A stretch of DNA of 13,078 bases from Acidobacteriota bacterium (GCA_021798655.1 JAJZFE010000160.1:1-13078); one strand, 5' to 3'. Counted from the first letter of the stretch, positions 1-8,151 are shown. Notes: a model not told the origin generated them from the sequence alone. Made by a program: numbers and translations.

Positions 1-1
1 C

Positions 2-160
2 CGGTTGAGCGCGGAGGAGACGGCAAAGATGCTGGCGCTGGCAGGATTCGGCGGCGTCGCGGGGGTGACGGGACGGATTGGCAGCCGGCTGGAGCTGCGC
101 GAAGGGCTGCGGGTGGAGCGGTCGGCGCGGGAGCTGCGGCTGTGGAGAGCGGGTGTGTAG
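2..160 (+). CDS. tilS: Probable tRNA(Ile)-lysidine synthase, C-terminal end (partial)
   Basis: Only the last 52 codons are in the window; the reading frame is open from base 2 to a TAG at 158-160. The visible tail reads GSRLELREGLRVERSAREL near its end, a beta-rich pattern (small residue, hydrophobic, 'GL.VER', then 'L.L') that resembles the C-terminal substrate-binding domain of TilS. TilS modifies C34 of the AUA-reading tRNA-Ile to lysidine, using ATP and lysine, in the cytoplasm. The catalytic PP-loop domain lies outside the window, so the call rests on the weak tail pattern plus context: tilS commonly sits upstream of ftsH in many bacteria. It could be another protein with a similar tail. 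Confidence 0.5.
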   Translation, partial: RLSAEETAKMLALAGFGGVAGVTGRIGSRLELREGLRVERSARELRLWRAGV

Positions 161-276
161 GGCAGCGGTTCCGGCAGGGATTTGCGACGGAGATGGGCAG
201 CAGGGAACTGTGTCGTATTGAGCCACGTACTGCGGATGATGCGGCGCGAATATCGCTAAGGACCGGGCGCGGCGGC

Positions 277-314
277 ATTTTCCCTGTCGGCAGAGACGGT
301 GCTAAGGGTAAAAT
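277..314 (+). other. Imperfect inverted repeat / possible RNA stem-loop
   Basis: ATTTTCCCT at 277-285 pairs with AGGG and AAAAT at 305-308 and 310-314, leaving T309 bulged: nine base pairs around a 19-base loop. The stem is AT-rich at its base, unusual for this GC-rich region. There is no T-run after it, so it does not look like an intrinsic terminator for tilS. It may be an element of the ftsH 5' leader or a binding site; function unknown. Confidence 0.35.
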
Positions 315-322
315 CGTGGCAA

Positions 323-388
323 TAGACGCCGCAGGTGTTGGGGAGAGGTTGAGGCATGGTTGCACCTTCCCGCAGGATTGGGCGTCTA
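323..388 (+). other. Perfect 8-base inverted repeat in the ftsH leader
   Basis: TAGACGCC at 323-330 and GGCGTCTA at 381-388 are exact reverse complements separated by 50 bases. Inside, AGGTG (333-337) can pair with CACCT (363-367). With the stem at 277-314 this could form a folded 5' leader. By chance such an 8-mer pair is not rare, so the evidence is modest. The right arm CGTCTA also resembles an ECF-sigma -10 element. Confidence 0.3.
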
Positions 389-426
389 AAGAGTTGTGAG
401 CGCTGCGGCGGTTGCCGCTGGCGGTT

Positions 427-469
427 CGGTTGACGGGCGTCTCCGCTGAGGCGGGTGCCCGGTTGACGG
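427..469. repeat. Exact direct repeat CGGTTGACGG x2, 33 bases apart
   Basis: CGGTTGACGG occurs at 427-436 and again at 460-469. The 33-base spacing is about three helical turns, placing both copies on the same DNA face, and a short CCGC-TGAG-GCGG hairpin (443-454) lies between them. The second copy ends 23 bases before the ftsH start codon. This is the geometry of paired operator sites, but it could be coincidental; neither copy has a good -10 box at promoter distance. Confidence 0.35.
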
Positions 470-481
470 CGTAGAGGAAAC

Positions 482-488
482 GAGGAAG
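482..488 (+). promoter_or_regulatory. Ribosome binding site deciding the ftsH TTG start
   Basis: The purine-rich GAGGAAG lies 4 bases before TTG 493-495. The next in-frame candidate, GTG at 505, is about 16 bases from it and would remove the conserved MNST start, so the TTG is preferred. Confidence 0.6.
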
Positions 489-492
489 CGGA

Positions 493-2409
<1,917 letters not shown>

Positions 2410-2427
2410 ATCAGTCTGAACAGAAAC

Positions 2428-2458
2428 AGAGGCGGCCTTCGGGTCGCCTCTTTATCTT
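2428..2458 (+). terminator. Rho-independent terminator of ftsH
   Basis: GAGGCGGCC (2429-2437) pairs with GGTCGCCTC (2442-2450) around a UUCG tetraloop, nine pairs with one G-U, extended by A2428-T2451 and followed by TTTATCTT. It starts 18 bases after the ftsH stop. This is the only clear intrinsic terminator in the window. Confidence 0.92.
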
Positions 2459-2509
2459 GGCCGGAGACTGTTTCGTCTTCTGTATGCTGAGGGCTTGAAT
2501 ATGACAGAT

Positions 2510-2514
2510 GGAGG
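2510..2514 (+). promoter_or_regulatory. Ribosome binding site of the DUF4260-type gene
   Basis: GGAGG lies 7 bases before ATG 2522. This selects that ATG over the in-frame upstream TTG 2495 and ATG 2501, which have no such site in front. Confidence 0.8.
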
Positions 2515-2521
2515 AATCACT

Positions 2522-2881
2522 ATGCTGAACCGGCCGTCATGGTTGTTGCGCTTGGAAGAGGTCTGCTTGTTAGCCGCTTCAGTGTGCTTATACGCCCACC
2601 TGCATTACAGCTGGATTTTGTTTGCGTTGCTGTTTCTGACGCCCGATCTTTCGATGCTTGGCTTTTTGGCGAACGCGCGGCTGGGTTCAGCCGTCTATAA
2701 CTTTGGGCACTGGCTGCTGATGCCGCTGGCGCTCTTCGCGGTAGGGTACGAATCTGGAAAGGGTCTCCTAATGGCGGCTGCGATCATCTGGTTCAGTCAT
2801 GTCTCATTTGACCGTGCCCTGGGCTATGGGTTGAAGTATCCAACGTTCTTCAAGGACACGCACCTGCACCGGATCAAATAG
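2522..2881 (+). CDS. DUF4260-type small membrane protein
   Basis: 119 residues, strongly hydrophobic, with probable membrane helices at about 13-27, 30-50, 60-75 and 80-95. The segments FLTPDLSMLGFL (38-49) and DRALGYGLKYPTFFKDTH (97-114) match what I recall of the DUF4260 family, whose function is not known. The start ATG 2522 is chosen for its GGAGG site; upstream in-frame starts would place that site inside the gene. It lies downstream of the ftsH terminator, so it probably has its own promoter, for which I see no good consensus. GC is about 54% by hand count (194 of 360 bases), lower than neighbouring genes, a possible sign of later acquisition. It converges on the next gene with no spacer. 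Confidence 0.85.
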   Translation: MLNRPSWLLRLEEVCLLAASVCLYAHLHYSWILFALLFLTPDLSMLGFLANARLGSAVYNFGHWLLMPLALFAVGYESGKGLLMAAAIIWFSHVSFDRALGYGLKYPTFFKDTHLHRIK

Positions 2882-3484
2882 TCAGGTGGTGGATCGGCGA
2901 GTGTTTGCACCTCGCCACAGCCGCTTGAGCCGGACGGCGACCCAGCGCAGGCTGAGCAGGAGGATGACGATGCCGACCGTGGCGACGGCTCCACCGAGGT
3001 AGGGGTGGTGCGTCGCGAGCCACGTCAGTGAGATGGCAGCGACGTCTTCGCTGGCGGAGAGTGCGATGTTGGAGACCGGCTCCGGACTGGGGGTGACGAG
3101 GGCACGCGCGGCGGTTTTGGAGGTGTGTGCGAGCGCTGCGATGCCGGCTCCGAGAGCGGCGGCGAGAAGGCGCATCTCCGGCGACAGCTGGTCGGCGGCG
3201 CGGTAGGCCAGCAGCGCGGCAACAGGGATGCGGATGAAGGTGTGCGCGGCGTTCCAGAGCAGGTCGAAGGCTGGGATCTTGTCGGCGAAGATCTCGACGG
3301 CGAAGAGAACGCTGGCGACGAAGATGACCCAGGGGTTGGCAACGGCGTCGAGCCCCGGCGGCAGAGCGACCCAGTGGAAGTGCGCGAGCAGGCCGAGCGT
3401 GGCGACGGTGGCGTAGACGTTGAGGCCAGCGGCGAAGCTGGCGGCGATGATGAGCGCGGCAATGGAGGCGGGGGTGAAGGTCAT
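2882..3484 (-). CDS. DUF4126-type membrane protein
   Basis: 200 residues, with probable membrane helices at about 7-32, 50-66, 86-96, 105-120 and 160-180, and a basic C-terminus (WVAVRLKRLWRG, then RR) likely on the cytoplasmic side. The N-terminal SFAAGLNVYATVATLGLLAH is typical of DUF4126 proteins, which have no established function. The start ATG (3484-3482) is preceded by AAGGA (complement of 3493-3497) with 8-base spacing. The stop TGA directly abuts the stop of the convergent DUF4260-type gene. Both neighbours are uncharacterised membrane proteins, but convergent orientation argues against an operon. The 114-base gap to the divergent M1 peptidase gene should hold the promoters of both, though I could not pick convincing boxes there. 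Confidence 0.85.
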   Translation of the reverse strand: MTFTPASIAALIIAASFAAGLNVYATVATLGLLAHFHWVALPPGLDAVANPWVIFVASVLFAVEIFADKIPAFDLLWNAAHTFIRIPVAALLAYRAADQLSPEMRLLAAALGAGIAALAHTSKTAARALVTPSPEPVSNIALSASEDVAAISLTWLATHHPYLGGAVATVGIVILLLSLRWVAVRLKRLWRGANTRRSTT

Positions 3485-3598
3485 GGCGGTGGTCCTTGGG
3501 ACGCGCTGGGGTCGCCCGAGAGAATGGTAGCTGAAGTGGGGAGCCGACTGTTGTGCGTCGACTCGAAGATTCTCAGGCCGTTGCGGTAGGCTAACCAG

Positions 3599-5332
3599 AT
3601 GAGGAAGACGTGCGGTACGGGTTGCGGATGGTTGTGTGCGGGGCTGATGGTGTGCGGGTTCGGGGCGGTGTTACCGGCGCAGACGGCGACACCGAACGCA
3701 CAGAAGTTGACGACGACGCCGGGCCGGGTGCGTCCGCCGGATGTGCTGAAGCCGCCGACGGCCGACGACCTGTTGCGTGGCGCGTATGGGCCGTATCGCG
3801 CGAACAACGACCTGCTGTTCTATCACCTGAAGCTGCGCGTCGATCCCGAGACGAAGACAATTGCGGGTACGAACCTGGTGCGCTTCCGCATGTTGCAGGA
3901 CGGGCAGAAGATCCAGCTCGAACTGACGCCGGAGTTGACGCTGGACAGCATCACGTACGAAGGCAAGCCGCTCACATACACGCGACAGGAGCGGTCGCTA
4001 TTCATCGCGTTTCCTGCGGTGTTGCCGAAGGGCAAGGTGGCGGAGATGACGGTGGCGTACCACGGGCATCCGGTGACGCAGGGGAGGTTCGGATGCTTCT
4101 CGTTCGACAAGGACAAAGAGGGCAAGCCGTGGATTACGACAGCGTGCGAGGGCGAGGGCCCCAGCGTGTGGTGGCCGAACAAGGACCAGTGGCGGGATGA
4201 ACCACAGGACGGGATGGCGATTGACGTCGCGGTGCCGGACGGGCTGATGGACGTTTCGAACGGGCGATCCGAGGGCAGCACTTCGCTGGGCGACGGCTAC
4301 ACGGAGTGGCACTGGCGAGTTCACTATCCGATCAACAACTACGATGTGGCGCTGAACATCGGCGAGTATCAGCACTTTGACGGGCTGCATGTGAACAAGG
4401 AGACGGGCGCAAAGACCACGCTGGATTACTACGCTCTTCCTGAAGACCTGGACAAGGCGAAGACGCAGTTTGCGCAGGTGCCGGAGATGCTCGATGCGTT
4501 TGAGCACTACTTCGGCGAGTACCCGTTCGACGAAGACGGATACAAGCTGATCGAGGTGCCGTATGCGGGTATGGAGCACCAGACGGCGGTGGCGTACGGC
4601 AACCACTTTGAGAACGGCTACTATGGCCGCGACTGGACGGGCGTGGGCATCAGCCCGAAGTTCGACTTCATCATCATCCACGAGAGCGGGCATGAGTGGT
4701 TTGGCAATGCGGTGACGGCGAAGGATCCCTCGGACATGTGGATTCACGAGGGATGGACGACCTACATGGAGACGCTGTATGTCGAGTATCGCTGGGGCAA
4801 GGCCGATGCAATCAGGTATGTAAACGGGCTGAAGCCGAAGGTTGGCAATGAGCGCCCGATCATCACGCCGCGCTTTACCAATGCCGAGCCCTCGCAGGAT
4901 CAGTACTTCAAGGGCGCGCTGATGCTGAATACGCTGCGCAGCGTGATTGGCGATGATGCGAAGTGGTTCGCGGACATCCGCGACTTCTACCAGCAGTTCA
5001 AGTATCAGACGATCATGACGGAGGACGTAGTGGCGTGGTGGAACGCGCGCACGGGGATGAACCTGACGCCGTTTTTTGACCAGTACCTGCGACACAAAGA
5101 CCTGCCGACGTTGCAGTTGAAGTTTGGCAACGGAAGTGTTCAGTATCGCTGGAAGGCCGATGAACAGGGCTTTGCCATGCCTGTCGAAGTCGGCGACCCG
5201 CAGCACTGGACAAAGGTGACGCCGATGACGACGGAGTGGAAGTCGCTGCCGTGGACGGGCACCGAGGACAGCTTCAGGGTAGCCACGGACTACTACTACG
5301 TGAACGTGGACCGCACCACGGTGCAGCCATGA
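3599..5332 (+). CDS. Exported M1 family metallopeptidase
   Basis: 577-residue zinc aminopeptidase-type enzyme. An N-terminal signal sequence (hydrophobic about 8-25, AQ near 27-28) predicts export. A beta-rich N-terminal domain (about 70-260) precedes the catalytic domain. The zinc site is HESGH (361-365) with the third ligand E384, the exact HEXXH-X18-E spacing of family M1; Y436 in YFKGALML is the likely transition-state tyrosine. The exopeptidase motif, usually GAMEN, reads AGMEH (323-327), so the final Asn is His. The protein lacks the large C-terminal helical domain of PepN, consistent with compact bacterial M1 members. A GGTAGG sequence 8 bases before ATG 3599 is a fair ribosome binding site. 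Its stop overlaps the lptE start (ATGA, 5329-5332), implying co-transcription with lptE and holA. Substrate unknown; probably peptide N-termini in the periplasm. Confidence 0.92.
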   Translation: MRKTCGTGCGWLCAGLMVCGFGAVLPAQTATPNAQKLTTTPGRVRPPDVLKPPTADDLLRGAYGPYRANNDLLFYHLKLRVDPETKTIAGTNLVRFRMLQDGQKIQLELTPELTLDSITYEGKPLTYTRQERSLFIAFPAVLPKGKVAEMTVAYHGHPVTQGRFGCFSFDKDKEGKPWITTACEGEGPSVWWPNKDQWRDEPQDGMAIDVAVPDGLMDVSNGRSEGSTSLGDGYTEWHWRVHYPINNYDVALNIGEYQHFDGLHVNKETGAKTTLDYYALPEDLDKAKTQFAQVPEMLDAFEHYFGEYPFDEDGYKLIEVPYAGMEHQTAVAYGNHFENGYYGRDWTGVGISPKFDFIIIHESGHEWFGNAVTAKDPSDMWIHEGWTTYMETLYVEYRWGKADAIRYVNGLKPKVGNERPIITPRFTNAEPSQDQYFKGALMLNTLRSVIGDDAKWFADIRDFYQQFKYQTIMTEDVVAWWNARTGMNLTPFFDQYLRHKDLPTLQLKFGNGSVQYRWKADEQGFAMPVEVGDPQHWTKVTPMTTEWKSLPWTGTEDSFRVATDYYYVNVDRTTVQP

Positions 5333-5859
5333 TGCGGCGCATGACGGCTGCGTTGGCACTGTGCGTGCTCGGCCTTGGCGTGGGTGGCTGCGACTATCAC
5401 GCGGTGGGTGCGGCCACGCATATCCCGGCAGACGTGCGGACGCTGGCGGTGCCGATCTTTCAGTCGCGCGTGCTGGCGTTCAACACCGAGACGGTGTTCA
5501 CCGAAGCGGTGGTTCGCGAGCTGAATACTCGGACGCGCTATCGCGTGTTGCCGCAGGGCCAAGAGAGTGCCGATGCGACGTTGAAGGGTGTGATCGTGTC
5601 GCAGACGGTGACGCCGCTGACCTATGACCCGAACAGCGGGCAGACATCGAGCTACCTGGTGAGCATCACGGCGCGCGTGGAACTGGTGGCGCACGATGGC
5701 ACGGTGCTGTACAGCAACGACGCGATCGCGTGGCACGAACAATATCAATCGACGCAAGATCTGTCGGGATTTGTGGAAGAGGATGGCGCGGCGATGCACC
5801 GCGTGGCGCGCGAGTTTGCGCAGGCGCTGGTGAGCGACATGCTGGAGAGCTTCCAATGA
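5329..5859 (+). CDS. lptE: LPS-assembly lipoprotein LptE
   Basis: 176 residues. LptE plugs the LptD barrel and helps insert lipopolysaccharide into the outer membrane. A lipoprotein signal (hydrophobic 7-18) ends in the lipobox VGGC with the acylated C21. After it come YHAVG, the RTLAVPIF strand (37-44), TEAVVREL helix (58-65), the TRYRV strand, DATLKGVIV (82-90) and a long C-terminal helix (about 148-175), the order seen in LptE proteins. The residue after the lipid cysteine is D22, which in Escherichia coli would be an inner-membrane retention signal; see findings. The start ATG 5329 overlaps the M1 peptidase stop (ATGA); ATG 5332 is equally possible. The stop overlaps the holA start, so lptE-holA are coupled, the same pairing as in E. 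coli (leuS-lptE-holA), which supports the call. Confidence 0.88.
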   Translation: MMRRMTAALALCVLGLGVGGCDYHAVGAATHIPADVRTLAVPIFQSRVLAFNTETVFTEAVVRELNTRTRYRVLPQGQESADATLKGVIVSQTVTPLTYDPNSGQTSSYLVSITARVELVAHDGTVLYSNDAIAWHEQYQSTQDLSGFVEEDGAAMHRVAREFAQALVSDMLESFQ

Positions 5860-6998
5860 GTGCGGCCGAGGCGAAAGAGTTGAAGAGCTTTGCGGCAGCG
5901 CAGCGATTTCTTGCCGAGGTGAGTGGCGATGCGCGGCGGCCGGGGTATGTGCTGATCGGCGATGAGGCCTTTCTATACGAGATGTGTCGCAAGGGCGTGC
6001 TTCGCGCGCTGGTGCCGGGCGACATGCGCGAGTTCTGCCTACACGATCTCGATCTGGCAGCGACGACGATCTTCGACGCGCTGGACTTGGCGCAGACGCC
6101 TTCGTTGATGGCGCCGTTCCAGGTGCTGTTTCTGCGCAACCTGAAGACGCTGTACGGACGCGGACAGAAGAAAGACGAGTTCGCCGCGCTGGACGCATAC
6201 TTTCGCAGCCCCAATCCGCAGGCGCTGCTGATCTTTGTGGCTGACCACATCGCGTTGCCGCAGGACCTGCGCCGCATAGAGATGACCGACAAGGAGCGCG
6301 TGGAAAAGATCCGCGAGACGCTCGGTGACGGTTGCGGCATCGTGGAGCTGCAACGCGTGAGTGACGACGACGCGATGAAGTGGGTGCTGCGCGAGTCGCA
6401 GGCGAAGGGTGTTGCGTTTACGCAGGACGCAGCGCGCGAGCTGGTGGATGCGCTGGGCGCGGAGATGCTGACCATTGCGAGCGAGATGGAGAAGTTGCTG
6501 CTGTACGCGGGCGCAATGCAGCGGTCGCAGGTAGAGCTGACGGATGTGGAGACGATGGTCTCGGCGGCGAAGCAGCGCAGCCTGTATGAGCTGACGGACG
6601 CGATCAGCCAGAAGGACGCGCCGCGTGCGTTGGCGCTGCTGCATGGCCTGTTGAACGCGTCGGAGGCCGGCGAAGACGCAGCGATCGGGCATGTGTTCAT
6701 GCTGGCCAAGACGTATCGCCAGATGCTCGTCCTGAACGAAAAGCAGGTGAAGGACTCGCGCGCGATCTGGCAGGTACTGTGGCCCGGCTTCCGTGTGGCA
6801 CCGTTCGCGGCGGATGCGTTGATTGCGCAGGCAAGACGCTATCGCGACCGCGGCGATTTGACGCGCGGACTGCGTGCGATCGCGAAGGCTGACCTGGAGC
6901 TGCGGTCGAGTCCGCCGGACAAGCGGCTGGTGCTGGAGCGGCTGGTGCTGCGACTGGCGGGGAAAGCGCGAGGTGCGGAGACGGAAGCTCTCAGTTAG
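5856..6998 (+). CDS. holA: DNA polymerase III subunit delta
   Basis: 380 residues. Delta is the clamp-loader subunit that opens the beta sliding clamp in the cytoplasm. Visible family marks: YVLIGDEAFLYEM (31-43) near the N-terminus, the degenerate AAA+ fold with an ALLIFVAD strand (123-130), the middle-domain helix LGAEMLTIASEMEKLLLYA (200-218), SLYELTDAI (242-250) and the C-terminal collar domain with AKADLELRSS (343-352). There is no Walker A motif, as expected for delta. The start ATG 5856 overlaps the lptE TGA (ATGA) and has GGAG at 5844-5847, 8 bases upstream; longer in-frame extensions run back into lptE and are rejected. Its TAG stop overlaps by 4 bases with the stop of the convergent VWFA gene, so there is no room for a separate terminator. 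Confidence 0.92.
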   Translation: MSAAEAKELKSFAAAQRFLAEVSGDARRPGYVLIGDEAFLYEMCRKGVLRALVPGDMREFCLHDLDLAATTIFDALDLAQTPSLMAPFQVLFLRNLKTLYGRGQKKDEFAALDAYFRSPNPQALLIFVADHIALPQDLRRIEMTDKERVEKIRETLGDGCGIVELQRVSDDDAMKWVLRESQAKGVAFTQDAARELVDALGAEMLTIASEMEKLLLYAGAMQRSQVELTDVETMVSAAKQRSLYELTDAISQKDAPRALALLHGLLNASEAGEDAAIGHVFMLAKTYRQMLVLNEKQVKDSRAIWQVLWPGFRVAPFAADALIAQARRYRDRGDLTRGLRAIAKADLELRSSPPDKRLVLERLVLRLAGKARGAETEALS

Positions 6999-8098
6999 TT
7001 CGAATTCAAAGGACGTCGTTTGCCGAGTACGACCGGTGACGGCGCTGATGGCAGCGTCCCGGGTGCGCTCTGTTTGGCGGAGTCCGGCATTTTGATGGTT
7101 ACTCCTGACGTAGCGACGAATGCGTATGGCGAGGCGAGCTTGACGGCTATCGTGTGGTATCCCTCTGGCACTCTTGAGGGCCATGGAAACTCGAGGATGT
7201 AGCGTTTGTGGATCATCGCCAGGATCTCCCTCAACGCCTCGGCGAGTTCATTGCCCGGAGTCTGGAGGACGAGGCCGCCGGTGCCGACGCACAGGTTTAC
7301 ATAAGGCGACTCGCCGCCGCTATGCCCTGTGTAGACGACGGGCGTATCCGTCATGATTGCTGTGCCGTCGACGTTTTCTGAGTTGTCGACTTCGCGAATG
7401 CCGAAGATGGCAACGCCCTGTTCGGCCGCATACGCCCGCAGCAGGTTCCAGCTGTTTTCGCTGCCGTGGTCTTCTCCTTCGGAGACGATGAGCAGGATCC
7501 TGCGGCCCTGTTGCTGTGAGAGTTGCCGCACCGCGACCGATGCCGCGTCCCATAATGCAAGCGACTTGCCGCAGGCGGGGCGTTTTTTCCCGTCATGCAG
7601 CGCGGGGGAAGCAAAGTTTGACTCGATGGCAGACTTCACTGCCGCAGGCGTCGTAGGGTTGGTGGTTCCATCTCCCGCGAGTGCGCCGACCATTTTGCAA
7701 TCGACGGCATAGGCGGTGAAACGGTCACTCCTCAAGTCCGCCTCTATCGTCAGGTTGCCGATCTGGCGGATGAGCGTGTCGTTGGGCCACGGTTGGTTTT
7801 CGCTCGCGTCGATCAAGACGCCAAGTGCAAGGGGCTCATTTCCCTCGACGTGCATGTGCGAAGGATGAAAGTACTGACCGGAGTCCAGACTGATGAAGAC
7901 CTGACGCTTGCTCAGCCCAGGGATTGGCCGGGCGTCGAGTCGCAAAATCAGTGCAGGCACCTGCACCAGGTTCTCATAGACATGCAGTATGTACTGATCC
8001 GGGCCAACCGGTGCGGCGCTGACGCCAGGCACAGCCTGCTGGGCACACGCGATCCACGACAAAGCGAAAGCGATGTACGTCGGCATGAAACTGCGCAT
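6995..8098 (-). CDS. VWFA-related secreted protein (acidobacterial type)
   Basis: 367 residues from ATG 8098. A signal peptide (hydrophobic about 6-19, likely cut near ACA-QQ at 18-22) predicts export. The body is a von Willebrand factor A-like domain: strand LALGVLIDASEN (90-101) carries the MIDAS loop, and ILLIVSEGED (201-210) carries the later acidic residue D210. The MIDAS reads DASEN instead of DxSxS, so the second Ser is Asn. The pattern NLVQVPALI, 'LSK..V.I.' and 'KRYILEFPWP' near 298-307 matches what I recall of the VWFA-related domain expanded in Acidobacteriota (TIGR03436 type); its role is unknown, perhaps adhesion or protein-protein contact. No ribosome binding site precedes ATG 8098 or the alternative ATG 8086; a TACTAT box 5 bases upstream suggests leaderless or near-leaderless translation. 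It is divergent from the next hydrolase gene. Confidence 0.82.
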   Translation of the reverse strand: MRSFMPTYIAFALSWIACAQQAVPGVSAAPVGPDQYILHVYENLVQVPALILRLDARPIPGLSKRQVFISLDSGQYFHPSHMHVEGNEPLALGVLIDASENQPWPNDTLIRQIGNLTIEADLRSDRFTAYAVDCKMVGALAGDGTTNPTTPAAVKSAIESNFASPALHDGKKRPACGKSLALWDAASVAVRQLSQQQGRRILLIVSEGEDHGSENSWNLLRAYAAEQGVAIFGIREVDNSENVDGTAIMTDTPVVYTGHSGGESPYVNLCVGTGGLVLQTPGNELAEALREILAMIHKRYILEFPWPSRVPEGYHTIAVKLASPYAFVATSGVTIKMPDSAKQSAPGTLPSAPSPVVLGKRRPLNSN

Positions 8099-8103
8099 GA
8101 CAA

Positions 8104-8131
8104 ATAGTATGCCAGCGCCGGAACGGTACAA
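8104..8131 (-). promoter_or_regulatory. Candidate promoter of the VWFA gene
   Basis: On the minus strand, TTGTAC (8131-8126) and TACTAT (8109-8104) are separated by 16 bases, a reasonable sigma-70 pair. The -10 ends only 5 bases before ATG 8098, so the transcript would start at or just past that ATG. Confidence 0.45.
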
Positions 8132-8132
8132 T
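8127..8132 (+). promoter_or_regulatory. Candidate -10 box of the AEH-like hydrolase gene
   Basis: TACAAT differs from TATAAT at one position. A start site near 8139 would leave a leader of about 23 bases containing the GGAGG site. The -35 slot at 17-base spacing (8104-8109, ATAGTA) is poor. The box overlaps the opposite strand's -35. Confidence 0.45.
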
Positions 8133-8151
8133 CACAACAAAAGATTTGGTC

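Larger units (their letters stand above)
161..492. other. Gene-free leader region upstream of ftsH
   Basis: This 332-base stretch between the tilS tail and ftsH holds no convincing gene: the only plus-strand open frame (ending at 399) starts inside tilS, lacks a ribosome binding site and resembles no known protein. What is visible is structure: an imperfect inverted repeat at 277-314, a perfect 8-base inverted repeat at 323-330/381-388, an exact 10-base direct repeat at 427-436/460-469, and a GGAAC-N17-CGTA pattern at 204-229 that could be an ECF-sigma promoter. It is long for a spacer in such a tightly packed window, which suggests a regulated ftsH promoter and leader. Confidence 0.6.

Noticed and set aside
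142..399. 85-codon plus-strand open frame between tilS and ftsH
   Set aside because: Starts inside the tilS tail, no ribosome binding site, no family resemblance, and it reads through the inverted repeats.
2460..2488. TTGGCC / TATGCT as a promoter for the DUF4260-type gene
   Set aside because: Spacing is 20 bases and the -35 is poor; not convincing.
2495..2521. Upstream TTG or ATG starts for the DUF4260-type gene
   Set aside because: GGAGG at 2510-2514 lies inside that extension and is ideally placed for ATG 2522.
3998..5359. 453-codon open frame on the minus strand opposite the M1 peptidase
   Set aside because: Shadow of the M1 gene; Arg/His/Val-rich, no motif, no ribosome binding site.
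8099..8131. TTG start 11 codons upstream for the VWFA protein
   Set aside because: This segment contains the candidate promoter, and the signal peptide begins cleanly at ATG 8098.
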